Origin: SIG459 sp045631645
Lineage (GTDB): Bacteria > Bacillota > Clostridia > Oscillospirales > Oscillospiraceae
Direction: 5' to 3'
DNA: 22,468 nt
NCBI GenBank assembly: GCA_045631645.1
Contig: JAZQVC010000028.1
Location: 1-22,468 of the forward strand
Shown: in pieces, positions 16,034 to 22,468 of the stretch
Position numbering within the stretch: the stretch's first letter is position 1
Layout of the letters: every line of letters begins with the position of its first letter
Made by a program: the position numbers and the translations under genes
Notes under the pieces: generated by a model
The model's input: the letters and a program-made list of their open reading frames with translations, nothing else
Database searches by the model: none
What the model was told of the DNA's origin: nothing

Positions 16034-16732
16034 GTGAAGCGTATCGAAGTGCTTGATGTGTGGCGCTCCCTTGCTATTTTGATGATGGTTGCTTACCATG
16101 TGCTCCATGATCTTTATCTATTCGGTGTTATAAGCTATGAGCAGCTTAATCATCCTCTGGCATTTTCTCTCCGGCTTGGCGCTGTCGGCAGCTTTATGCT
16201 CATATCAGGAATGGTAGTGCGCTATTCGAGAAACAGCCTCCACAGGGGTGCAATCGTGTTTTGCTGCGGTTTGCTTGTAAGTCTTGTGATGGGGATTATG
16301 GATATGCCGGTGCAGTTCGGCGTGCTGCATAATATTGGCGTTATGATGATTCTCTATTCCCTTTTTACAAGAAACGGAGGAAAGCTTCCCAAGGGAATTT
16401 GGTTTTTCCTTGTCTGCGCGCTTGTGTTTGCTGTGACCTACTATGTGGGGCAGAATGCTTATGTGGAGACAAAGCTGCTTGTGCCCTTCGGGCTTATCTA
16501 TGAGGGATTTTACAGCGCCGATTATTATCCGCTGCTTCCCTGGGGGCTGTTGTTTGTCGTCGGAGTTTGGCTTGGAGAAAAGCTGGAGGTAACGCGGGAG
16601 CGGTTTCCGCTGTTGCAGCGGAAGGTACGCCCCATGTACACCTTCATGGGACGTAATAGCCTTGTTATCTACCTTGCCCATCAGCCTTTGCTCTATGCCA
16701 TTTGCTGGATCATCTGGGATAGAAGCCTTTGA
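16034..16732 (+). CDS. DUF1624 / heparan-alpha-glucosaminide N-acetyltransferase-like membrane protein
   Basis: A 232-residue multi-pass membrane protein. The start RIEVLDVWRSLAILMMVAYH with His22, then LMLISGM-like and LHNIGVMMILYSLF segments, and the ending TFMGRNSLVIYLAHQPLLYA, match the DUF1624/HGSNAT catalytic-domain group of membrane acyltransferases. Family members move an acyl group from cytosolic acyl-CoA to a substrate across the membrane; the bacterial substrates are largely unknown, so none is assigned. The start is GTG at 16034 after an AAAAAGGGGAGTG binding site. It lies 62 bp after ychF. Stop TGA, directly followed by the thrS promoter. Confidence 0.82.
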   Translation: MKRIEVLDVWRSLAILMMVAYHVLHDLYLFGVISYEQLNHPLAFSLRLGAVGSFMLISGMVVRYSRNSLHRGAIVFCCGLLVSLVMGIMDMPVQFGVLHNIGVMMILYSLFTRNGGKLPKGIWFFLVCALVFAVTYYVGQNAYVETKLLVPFGLIYEGFYSADYYPLLPWGLLFVVGVWLGEKLEVTRERFPLLQRKVRPMYTFMGRNSLVIYLAHQPLLYAICWIIWDRSL

Positions 16733-16737
16733 TACTC

Positions 16738-16766
16738 TTGACAGTTTGTTGACCAAGTGATAAGAT
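16738..16766 (+). promoter_or_regulatory. Promoter of thrS
   Basis: Consensus TTGACA (16738-16743), a 17-bp spacer and TAAGAT (16761-16766). The predicted start near 16773 is about 10 nt before stem I of the T-box leader. Confidence 0.8.
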
Positions 16767-16772
16767 ACACCC

Positions 16773-16998
16773 GATAAAAGGCAATGACGGAGACAGTGTC
16801 CCCATTTGCGGTACAGAGACAGCGGCCATAAGGCTGAAAGCCGCTGCGAAGCAATAAGGATTTTTTAACCACTCCCGAGCAGTCCGTGATTTAAGCGGAA
16901 CGTGTGCGCACGTTACAGCGCGAATGAGTTAAACACCAAGGTGGAACCGTGTAATTAATGCACCCTTGATGCCGTAAGGCTTCAAAGGTGCTTTTTTG
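16773..16998 (+). promoter_or_regulatory. T-box riboswitch leader of thrS
   Basis: A tRNA-sensing leader in the gap between the DUF1624-type gene and thrS. The base of stem I is 16783-16791 paired with 16883-16891 (one mismatch). Its upper part includes CAGCGGC (16820-16826) paired with GCCGCTG (16840-16846). A further hairpin AACGTG-TGCG-CACGTT sits at 16899-16914. The T-box proper, AAGGTGGAACCGTG, begins at 16939 and is close to the family consensus AGGGTGGNACCGCG. CAAGG at its 5' end can pair with CCCTTG at 16963-16968 to form the antiterminator, which excludes the terminator. ACC (16868-16870) followed by A, or ACT (16871-16873), are candidate Thr specifier codons; I cannot decide which. 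Uncharged tRNA-Thr should stabilise the antiterminator and turn thrS on. Confidence 0.9.
16960..16997 (+). terminator. T-box-controlled terminator before thrS
   Basis: GCACC..TTGA..GCC (from 16960) folds back on GGC..TCAA..GGTGC (to 16991) with a GTAA loop, followed by six T. Its 5' arm is shared with the antiterminator. Confidence 0.85.
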
Positions 16999-17038
16999 TT
17001 TGTTTGATAAAAATTTACGATATAAGGAGACGCGAAAA

Positions 17039-18793
17039 ATGGAAGAGAAAAACCTCTATACCTTTGAAAATCCTGTTTACAAGGATACCTATCGCCACAC
17101 CACCAGCCATATTCTTGCTCAGGCTGTGAAAAGACTTTACCCCGAGGTAAAGCTGGCCATCGGCCCCGCTATTGCCGACGGTTTTTACTATGACTTTGAT
17201 GCTCCTTTCGCCATCACTCCCGAGATTCTGGAGAAGCTGGAAGCTGAGATGCGCAAGATCTGCAAGGAAAAGCTGAAGCTGGAGCGTTTCGAACTGCCCC
17301 GCGAGGAGGCAATCAAGCTGATGGAAGAGATGGAAGAGCCCTATAAGGTGGAGCTCATTCAGGATCTCCCCGAGGATGCCACTATCAGCTTCTATAAGCA
17401 GGGCGAATTCACCGACCTCTGCGCAGGTCCTCATCTGGATTCCACCGGTCGCGTAAAGGGCAATGCTATCAAGCTCACCGCCTGCAACGCCGCTTACTGG
17501 CGCGGTGACAGCAGCCGCAAGAGCCTCCAGCGCGTTTACGGCACCTGCTTCCCCAAGAAGGAAGAGCTGGATGCATATCTCCAGCGCATTGAAGAAGCAA
17601 AAAAGCGTGACCACCGTCGTATAGGCAAGGATCTTGGCCTTTTCATGCTTCGCGACGAAGGTCCCGGCTTCCCCTTCTTCCTCCCCAAGGGCATGGTGCT
17701 GCGCAACACCCTCATCGACTATTGGCGTGAGGTTCATAAGCGCTATGGCTATGTTGAGTGCTCCACTCCTATGATGATGAACCGCCAGCTTTGGGAGCGC
17801 AGCGGTCACTGGGGACACTATAAGAACAATATGTATACCACTGTTATCGACGATGTGGACTTCGCAATCAAGCCCATGAACTGCCCCGGCGGTATGCTTG
17901 TATATTCCTCCGAGCCCCATTCCTACCGCGACCTGCCCCTGCGCGTGGGCGAACTGGGTCTTGTACACCGTCATGAACTTTCCGGCGCTCTCCACGGTCT
18001 TTTCCGCGTTCGCTGCTTCACTCAGGATGACGCCCATATTTTCATGACTTGGGATCAGATGAAGGATGAGATCAAGAATGTTGTCCGCCTCTTTGACGAG
18101 GTTTACTCTGTCTTCGGCCTGAGCTACCAGATTGAGGTTTCCACCATGCCCGAGGATCACATGGGCGACGAAAAGGATTGGGATTTCGCCACCGAAACTC
18201 TCAAGGCCGCCGTTGAAGAGCTTGGCAAGAGCTATATCATCAACGAAGGCGACGGCGCATTCTATGGCCCCAAGCTGGACTTCCATCTTGAGGACTCCAT
18301 CGGACGCACCTGGCAGTGCGGCACCATCCAGCTGGATATGCAGCTGCCCGAGCGCTTCGAGCTTGAATATGTTGGCGCTGACGGCGAGAAGCATCGCCCC
18401 GTTATGATTCACCGCGTTGTTTTCGGCTCCATCGAGCGTTTCATCGGCGTTATCACCGAGCATTTCGCAGGCGCATTCCCCACCTGGCTTGCTCCTGTTC
18501 AGGTTAAGATTATGCCCATCACCGACCGCACCGCCGAGTATGCAAAGTCCGTTGCAGAAAAGCTTGAGGCTCTGGGTATCCGCACCGAGACCGACCTGCG
18601 CAACGAGAAGATCGGTTATAAGATCCGCGAGGCTCAGCTGAAGAAAATTCCCTATATGCTGGTCGTTGGCGATAAGGAAGCTGAAGCAGGCGCAGTTGCT
18701 GTCCGCACCCGCGGCGGCGAGGACAAGGGCGCTGTGGCTCTTGATGAATTCATCGCTTCCATTAGCGAAGAGATCCGCAATCGTGCCAAATAA
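17039..18793 (+). CDS. thrS: Threonyl-tRNA synthetase lacking the N-terminal TGS domain
   Basis: 584 residues against about 635-645 for typical bacterial ThrRS. The protein starts directly at the editing domain (HTTSH at 20-24, and LCAGPHLD with its Cys/His pair). The class II catalytic core follows: the zinc Cys in MNCPGGM, motif 2 around RHELSGALHGLFRVRCFTQD, motif 3 in FGSIERFIGVITEHFAG, then the anticodon-binding domain (PVQVKIMPIT to the end). The usual TGS domain (about 60 residues) is absent. The start is ATG at 17039 with AAGGAGA 8 nt upstream; in-frame codons before it fall in the terminator tail of the T-box leader. It charges tRNA-Thr and edits mischarged Ser. It is controlled by the T-box. 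Stop TAA, then a terminator. Confidence 0.95.
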   Translation: MEEKNLYTFENPVYKDTYRHTTSHILAQAVKRLYPEVKLAIGPAIADGFYYDFDAPFAITPEILEKLEAEMRKICKEKLKLERFELPREEAIKLMEEMEEPYKVELIQDLPEDATISFYKQGEFTDLCAGPHLDSTGRVKGNAIKLTACNAAYWRGDSSRKSLQRVYGTCFPKKEELDAYLQRIEEAKKRDHRRIGKDLGLFMLRDEGPGFPFFLPKGMVLRNTLIDYWREVHKRYGYVECSTPMMMNRQLWERSGHWGHYKNNMYTTVIDDVDFAIKPMNCPGGMLVYSSEPHSYRDLPLRVGELGLVHRHELSGALHGLFRVRCFTQDDAHIFMTWDQMKDEIKNVVRLFDEVYSVFGLSYQIEVSTMPEDHMGDEKDWDFATETLKAAVEELGKSYIINEGDGAFYGPKLDFHLEDSIGRTWQCGTIQLDMQLPERFELEYVGADGEKHRPVMIHRVVFGSIERFIGVITEHFAGAFPTWLAPVQVKIMPITDRTAEYAKSVAEKLEALGIRTETDLRNEKIGYKIREAQLKKIPYMLVVGDKEAEAGAVAVRTRGGEDKGAVALDEFIASISEEIRNRAK

Positions 18794-18810
18794 GTAATTT
18801 CCAAAAATAA

Positions 18811-18842
18811 AAAGCTGTGAGAACTTCTTCTCACAGCTTTTT
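18811..18842. terminator. Bidirectional terminator between thrS and the convergent hydrolase gene
   Basis: A perfect 13-bp stem (18811-18823 with 18828-18840) and a CTTC loop, with A-runs and T-runs on both sides. It ends thrS on the plus strand and the hydrolase operon on the minus strand. Confidence 0.88.
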
Positions 18843-18847
18843 TGCTT

Positions 18848-19765
18848 TTATAAACTGCCTATAAATTCGTCAAGGGCTTTGTCACATGCTTCGGGGTCAA
18901 CGAGATAGCTTACGCCGTGGGCTGCACCGGGAACGGTGAGGATTTTTTTTGGAGCGGTGCAGGCTTCATAGGCGCGGATGCTGAAAACAGTGGGGACAAA
19001 TTCATCCGCTTCACCATGGAGGAAAAGGATGGGAGTGCGGTTTGTCTTCATAGCCTCAATGGTGGAATATTCCTTCAGGCTGAAGCTGGCCATAATTCTT
19101 GCCCATAAATCCGTAACGTCGAGGAGGGGGTGGACAGGCAGGTGGTATTTGGCTTTCATGAGATGGGCAATCTGATCCCAAGGAGAGGTGAAGCCGCAAT
19201 CGGCGATTATGCCGCGGACATTTTCGGGGAGGGCAAGTCCTGCTGCCATAAGAACGGTGGCGGCACCCATGGAAAGACCGTCGAGAATTATCTTGTGCTC
19301 GGGGCCAAAGCGGTCAGAGATATATAGACACCAATCGCGGCAGTCGAAGCGTTCTTTTATGCCGAAGGTGATGTAGTCTCCTTCGCTTTCCACGTGGGCG
19401 CGCTGAAAGACGTTGAGGAGGGAATATCCCAAATCATAATAGTGCTTATAGATGCAGGTGAAGTCTGTGTAGCCGTCCATGCGGTAACCGTGCATAAGAA
19501 TTATAGTGCCCTTGGCTTCGGGATGACTTACGTAAAGACCGCGGAGCTTGAGTCCATCGTAGGAAACAATCTCCACCTTCTCCGGATGCTGAGATAAAAA
19601 CCAGTTTCTTCCCGCGTCCATCTGCTCTTGATAGGGAGCGAGGTTGGGCGCGCCGGAGCCCATAACCTTGCCGACACGCCGCCAGCAGGCGATTGAAAAA
19701 ACAACGTAACCTGCAAGAAGCAGAATTAGAACAAGGGTTAAAATGGCAATTACAGCAATTTTCAT
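18848..19765 (-). CDS. Membrane-anchored alpha/beta hydrolase
   Basis: 305 residues. An N-terminal hydrophobic helix (about 3-25) without a lipobox probably anchors it in the membrane. The alpha/beta hydrolase core shows an oxyanion-type MHGYRMDG (91-98), the nucleophile elbow GLSMG with Ser165, the acid Asp254 in HGEADEFVP and His283 in GAAHG, so the catalytic triad is complete. It resembles Firmicutes YqkD/BEM46-like hydrolases, whose substrates are mostly unknown; no substrate is assigned. I chose ATG at 19765, where the hydrophobic helix starts, just after the end of the DUF3810-type gene, with AAAGG about 12 nt upstream. It is likely co-transcribed with that gene. Stop TAA. Confidence 0.87.
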   Translation of the reverse strand: MKIAVIAILTLVLILLLAGYVVFSIACWRRVGKVMGSGAPNLAPYQEQMDAGRNWFLSQHPEKVEIVSYDGLKLRGLYVSHPEAKGTIILMHGYRMDGYTDFTCIYKHYYDLGYSLLNVFQRAHVESEGDYITFGIKERFDCRDWCLYISDRFGPEHKIILDGLSMGAATVLMAAGLALPENVRGIIADCGFTSPWDQIAHLMKAKYHLPVHPLLDVTDLWARIMASFSLKEYSTIEAMKTNRTPILFLHGEADEFVPTVFSIRAYEACTAPKKILTVPGAAHGVSYLVDPEACDKALDEFIGSL

Positions 19766-19769
19766 AAAA

Positions 19770-20921
19770 TTACATAACCTTTCTGTAATACTGGACCGCG
19801 TCGTCAATATAATATGCAACAAGCAGGTCGACGCATTTTCCGTATGTTTTAAGGCCGTCTGTCTGGCCGTAGGAGTGGAGCATACCTGTGTATATGGCAT
19901 CCGAAGCGGTGTTCACAACGCTGTCGCGATATTTATCCCAATAGCTGCTGTTTTGCCTGAGGTCGGCAACAACTTCGGGGCTGAGGGTCATATAGATGCT
20001 CAGCCATGTGTCATAGTCGGCGGCATAGAGGGCGTTGCCGAGGTATGTATATGCCATGAGGCATGAAGAATAGCAATAAACACTGTTGCCGTCGGCAAGT
20101 GATGCCAGCACGGCCACGAAGTTCGCCTCGTCCTCTTGAGCAACGCCGCGCTGGTGGGCAATTTCGTGGGCGATGGTGGAGGCGGTCATGCATGATGGGG
20201 AGTCAACGTTGATATTGGCCTCGCCGGTGAATGGGAAGAAAAAGCCTGTAAATGTCATATGACTGAGAGCTTTTGAGAATAGAAAAGGCTTGCTTTTCAG
20301 AGGCTTTCCGTCAAGGCAAGGGAATTCTTCGCTTATGGAATCGTAGAGGAGGGAGGAGTGGTCAAACACTGCATCCATATCCTCCGCGAAAAGCCTATTT
20401 TCGTCTCTGCATACATCGTCGGAATACTCGTTGAGAAGATGAGCGAAATAATAGGTGACTAGCTTGAGCTCGAGCGTGCTTATGGGCTGGGCGTGGATGC
20501 CGCTTTGCTCTTCAAAATCTGCGGTATAAAAGTAAATTCCCCAAAGGGCACAGAAACCTCCATAAAAAACGCAGAAAGCCATCAGGAAAGTGGCGACTAT
20601 GCGGTAAAGCCTCTTCAAAGGCTGGCGGCGGCGAATTATGTGCGTAAGCTGGAACGCAATATAAACCAAAGCTCCGATGATTGCGGCGGCTATCAAAACT
20701 GCGCAAAGAGAAAAGGGGAATAAGGAGGATAATGTGCCGAGAGCTCGGTGCCAGGGACGGACAAAGCATCGGGAGATGGTGCTGAGCAGTTCCTCGTTTC
20801 TGCGCAGCAGGAAATAGCTTCCGATGATAAGGGAGAATATTATAATAAGTATATGCCGTATGGGGCATAGTTTAAACCATGCGGTGAATGATGATGCTTT
20901 TCTTTCTGTGGTGGCATTCAT
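19770..20921 (-). CDS. DUF3810-type membrane protein with zinc-protease motif
   Basis: 383 residues. Three membrane helices lie in the first 135 residues (about 22-39, 68-93, 107-130), then comes a large domain with the metalloprotease motif HEIAH (252-256) and EDEANF (263-268), whose Glu is a plausible third zinc ligand. This arrangement matches DUF3810 proteins, which are of unknown function. The segment MTASTIAHEIAHQRG is the best-conserved part of that family. Proteolysis is inferred from the motif only. ATG at 20921 follows GAGGAAC about 6 nt upstream; reading further upstream would cross the promoter. The hydrolase gene starts 4 nt after its TAA, so the two form a tight operon. Confidence 0.82.
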   Translation of the reverse strand: MNATTERKASSFTAWFKLCPIRHILIIIFSLIIGSYFLLRRNEELLSTISRCFVRPWHRALGTLSSLFPFSLCAVLIAAAIIGALVYIAFQLTHIIRRRQPLKRLYRIVATFLMAFCVFYGGFCALWGIYFYTADFEEQSGIHAQPISTLELKLVTYYFAHLLNEYSDDVCRDENRLFAEDMDAVFDHSSLLYDSISEEFPCLDGKPLKSKPFLFSKALSHMTFTGFFFPFTGEANINVDSPSCMTASTIAHEIAHQRGVAQEDEANFVAVLASLADGNSVYCYSSCLMAYTYLGNALYAADYDTWLSIYMTLSPEVVADLRQNSSYWDKYRDSVVNTASDAIYTGMLHSYGQTDGLKTYGKCVDLLVAYYIDDAVQYYRKVM

Positions 20922-20955
20922 TGCTGTTCCTCGGTCAAAGTTAATTGATACAGGA

Positions 20956-20984
20956 ATTATACAATATATAAATAATGTTGTCCA
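20956..20984 (-). promoter_or_regulatory. Promoter of the DUF3810-hydrolase operon
   Basis: On the minus strand, TGGACA (20979-20984), a 17-bp spacer and consensus TATAAT (20956-20961). The predicted leader is about 28 nt. Confidence 0.62.
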
Positions 20985-21020
20985 ATGGTTTGCTCTTGGC
21001 AAAATTTTCTGTTTCAGAGA

Positions 21021-21051
21021 TAAATAATATTTCCCAAAAGGTAAATAATAT
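21021..21051 (+). repeat. Pair of 10-bp direct repeats upstream of the lipoprotein gene
   Basis: TAAATAATAT occurs at 21021-21030 and 21042-21051, spaced 21 bp start to start (two helical turns). It lies in the divergent gap between the DUF3810-type gene and the lipoprotein gene. It could be an operator or overlapping -10 boxes; a TTGGCA at 20996-21001 is the only -35-like sequence nearby. Confidence 0.4.
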
Positions 21052-21081
21052 GTCTGTAACCTATTTACTGGAGGAATAAAA

Positions 21082-21432
21082 ATGAAAAAAATAATCCTGA
21101 GTGTAATTATCGTCGCGCTGCTTGCAACTGCTCTTACGGGCTGTGGCAATAGAGACAGCAGACCCAATGCTGATGCAACTCCCACCCCTGAAATCGAAAA
21201 TGATGCTGTTGTAAAGCCCGAAGACGAAAACGGCGTAGTGCAGGATGAAAACGGCATTATCGGCGATAAGGACACTGCGCAAAACGGTGTGCTCCCCGAA
21301 GTGGGCGGTGAAATCGAACAGGGCGCAAACGATGTTATCGATAGCGTAGGCGATGCTGTGAACGGAAATGATGCAAACGGAAACGATGCAAGCGGCGGAA
21401 GCAGAATGCGCGGACGCAAGACAATGAACTGA
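21082..21432 (+). CDS. Small secreted lipoprotein of unknown function
   Basis: 116 residues. A lipoprotein signal peptide ends in LTGC with the lipidated Cys at 21. The mature part is short, polar and low in complexity: acidic with DENG and NGND repeats (DENGVVQDENGIIGDKD; NGNDANGNDASGG), ending in a basic SRMRGRKTMN tail. No enzymatic domain is visible, so it is probably a surface-anchored disordered protein. ATG at 21082 follows GGAGGAA at about 6 nt. Its own promoter is not clear. Stop TGA. Confidence 0.82.
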   Translation: MKKIILSVIIVALLATALTGCGNRDSRPNADATPTPEIENDAVVKPEDENGVVQDENGIIGDKDTAQNGVLPEVGGEIEQGANDVIDSVGDAVNGNDANGNDASGGSRMRGRKTMN

Positions 21433-21439
21433 AAATATG

Positions 21440-21464
21440 CCCGCGGAGTGTTTGGCTCCACGGG
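21440..21464 (+). terminator. Possible weak terminator after the lipoprotein gene
   Basis: CCCGCGGAG (21440-21448) pairs with CTCCACGGG (21456-21464) with one mismatch and a 7-nt loop, but no T-run follows directly. It may act as a 3' stabilising hairpin instead. Confidence 0.35.
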
Positions 21465-21472
21465 ACTACATA

Positions 21473-21501
21473 TTGAATTTTATGGGGCGTGGGTTTATAA
21501 T
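21473..21501 (+). promoter_or_regulatory. Promoter of the HD-domain gene
   Basis: TTGAAT (21473-21478), a 17-bp spacer and consensus TATAAT (21496-21501). The start near 21508 would give a very short leader that begins just before the ribosome binding site. Confidence 0.58.
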
Positions 21502-21524
21502 CTTCAAAAAAGGAGGTCTGAAAA

Positions 21525-22067
21525 ATGTCGTACATACCAACTCCCGAAGAAGCTCTTGAAATAATTAAAAAATATAATAAGGAAGAGTTCCATATTGAAC
21601 ATGCCCAAACTGTGGGTAAGGTTCTGAAAGCTTTCGCTATGGAGCATGGTGGCGAGAGAACTGAGTTTTGGCATAGCGTTGGCATTCTTCATGATATAGA
21701 TTTTGAACTCTATCCCGAGGAACATTGCGTGAAGGCAAGGGAAATGCTTGAGGGTATGGATATAGATCCTGAGATGGTTCGTGCGGTTATAAGCCATGGC
21801 TATGGAATGTGCATAGATGTTGCGCCTGAGAGTTATATGGAAAAGGTTCTCTTTGCGGTTGATGAGCTTACGGGGCTTATCGGAGCGGCTGCGCTGATGC
21901 GCCCGACAGGACTTGAAGGCATGGAGACAAAGAGCATAAAAAAGAAGTTCAAGGATAAGAAATTTGCAGCCGGCTGCTCCAGAGAAGTGATTGCAAAAGG
22001 AGCAGAAATGTTGGGAATGGAACTTGAAGAACTTTTTGAAAAAACTATAGCCGCAATGCAAAAATAA
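21525..22067 (+). CDS. HD-domain metal-dependent hydrolase
   Basis: 180 residues, soluble. The HD-superfamily signature is visible: His26 (HIEHAQTV), His56-Asp57 (HSVGILHDIDFE) and further conserved-looking His67 and Asp113 (VDELTGL) positions. Such small HD proteins are usually phosphohydrolases of nucleotides or related phosphates; the substrate is not known. ATG at 21525 follows AAAAAGGAGGTC at good spacing. It has its own promoter and a likely terminator, so it is probably a single-gene unit lying directly before the predicted rRNA promoter. Stop TAA. Confidence 0.85.
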   Translation: MSYIPTPEEALEIIKKYNKEEFHIEHAQTVGKVLKAFAMEHGGERTEFWHSVGILHDIDFELYPEEHCVKAREMLEGMDIDPEMVRAVISHGYGMCIDVAPESYMEKVLFAVDELTGLIGAAALMRPTGLEGMETKSIKKKFKDKKFAAGCSREVIAKGAEMLGMELEELFEKTIAAMQK

Positions 22068-22084
22068 TTGATGATTCGCAATCG

Positions 22085-22135
22085 TATCGGGATTATTTAT
22101 GGGGAAACCTGTAGAAAATCCCGATATTTTGTGCT
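22085..22135 (+). terminator. Likely terminator after the HD-domain gene
   Basis: TATCGGGATT (22085-22094) pairs with AATCCCGATA (22117-22126) over a 22-nt loop and is followed by TTTTGTGCTTTT. The long loop lowers confidence. Confidence 0.5.
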
Positions 22136-22139
22136 TTTA

Positions 22140-22240
22140 GACCATAAAAAAATCAAGATTTTGGGGTTAAAAAAATATTTAAAAAACTTCAAAAAAAGTT
22201 GAAAAAAAGTGTTGACAAAGTGATTGCGGTGTGTTATTCT
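22140..22240 (+). promoter_or_regulatory. Strong rRNA-type promoter with A-tract upstream element
   Basis: Consensus TTGACA (22212-22217), an exact 17-bp spacer and TATTCT (22235-22240). The 70 bp upstream consist of phased A-runs and T-runs typical of an UP element. It is the strongest-looking promoter in the window and no coding gene follows. Confidence 0.78.
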
Positions 22241-22468
22241 AACAAAGCTGACGCCGCTGAGGCGACAGCGAGAGCTCAAAAAGCTCTCCGGTGTACCTTG
22301 AAAATTAAACATTGTAAGAACACAAAACATTATGTTTTGTAGCTTATGCAAATAAGCACCAGCAAAGAAAAGGGCTTTTACAAAGTTGTAAGAATAACAA
22401 CTATAAAAGATTCTATTTGAGATTTGAAGCTATGAGATAGTTTTCAATGAATGATTTCAACAGCTTAG
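22241..22468 (+). other. Probable rRNA operon leader
   Basis: This stretch has no open frame worth calling. It holds a series of hairpins: GAGAGCT-CAAAA-AGCTCTC (22270-22288), an ACAAAACAT/ATGTTTTGT inverted repeat (22322-22340), GCTTAT-GCAA-ATAAGC with a GNRA loop (22342-22357), and AGTTGT/ACAACT (22384-22402). TGTACCTTGAAAA (22292-22304) resembles the boxA antitermination site of rRNA leaders (TGCTCTTTGAAAA), followed by a TTAAAC stretch as often seen before 16S genes. 16S itself is not reached within the window. Confidence 0.65.

Noticed and set aside
16988..17038. Upstream extension of thrS to an earlier in-frame start
   Set aside because: These codons overlap the T-box terminator tail and do not encode TGS-like sequence; the ATG at 17039 has a good ribosome binding site.
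16733..17038. tRNA gene in the region before thrS
   Set aside because: The folds match a T-box leader (conserved T-box sequence, terminator), not a cloverleaf.
22405..22468. Start of 16S rRNA within the window (TTTGAGATTTGAAG resembles the 16S 5' end)
   Set aside because: The match to the conserved TTTGAGAGTTTGATC start breaks after a few bases and CTGGCTCAG does not follow.
1..22468. CRISPR array, insertion sequence, prophage or toxin-antitoxin locus
   Set aside because: No regularly spaced repeats, transposase or integrase motifs, terminal inverted repeats with target duplications, or toxin-like small gene pairs were found.

Overview
This 22.5 kb window looks like ordinary chromosome from a Firmicutes (Clostridia-type) bacterium of moderate GC. 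The evidence is strong AAAGGAGG-type ribosome binding sites, sigma-A style promoters, a T-box leader in front of thrS, and two classical Firmicutes gene blocks (gdpP-rplI-dnaB and tilS-hpt-ftsH). I see no mobile element, CRISPR array or phage gene. A finer taxonomic placement cannot be supported from the sequence alone.

Layout. From 22 to 6602 everything is on the minus strand: a PAP2 phosphatase fused to a glycerophosphodiester phosphodiesterase (22-1935), an EamA/DMT transporter (2033-2911), a stand-alone E2/chloramphenicol-acetyltransferase-like protein (2968-3855), and a polar amino-acid ABC importer operon (binding protein 5748-6602, permease 4801-5586, ATPase 4011-4817). A 364-bp divergent regulatory region (6603-6966) separates this from a long plus-strand housekeeping run: gdpP, rplI, dnaB, tilS, hpt, ftsH (6967-14752). 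Then follow ychF, a DUF1624-type membrane acyltransferase, and a T-box-controlled thrS that lacks the usual TGS domain. A minus-strand pair follows (DUF3810-type membrane metalloprotease-like protein plus a membrane-anchored alpha/beta hydrolase), then a small lipoprotein and an HD-domain protein on the plus strand. The last 260 bp hold a very strong promoter with an A-tract upstream element and a structured leader with a boxA-like motif, so an rRNA operon probably begins just beyond the window.

The most unusual observation is that two otherwise intact genes each carry one in-frame TAG: ftsH at codon 259, between Walker A and Walker B, and the PAP2-GDPD fusion at codon 466. Family-typical sequence resumes in the same frame right after each TAG. 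Only one of the other genes ends in TAG (the DMT transporter, where the TAG is followed by an intrinsic terminator, so there it behaves as a real stop); most end in TAA or TGA. Amber suppression or partial recoding, recent nonsense mutations, and consensus errors all remain possible. The sequence alone cannot decide, and no suppressor tRNA lies in the window.

Regulation is unusually readable. Several promoters with exact 17-bp spacing can be placed, some with an extended TGn -10, and intrinsic terminators separate most transcription units. In two minus-strand gaps the -35 box of the next gene abuts or sits inside the terminator hairpin of the previous unit.
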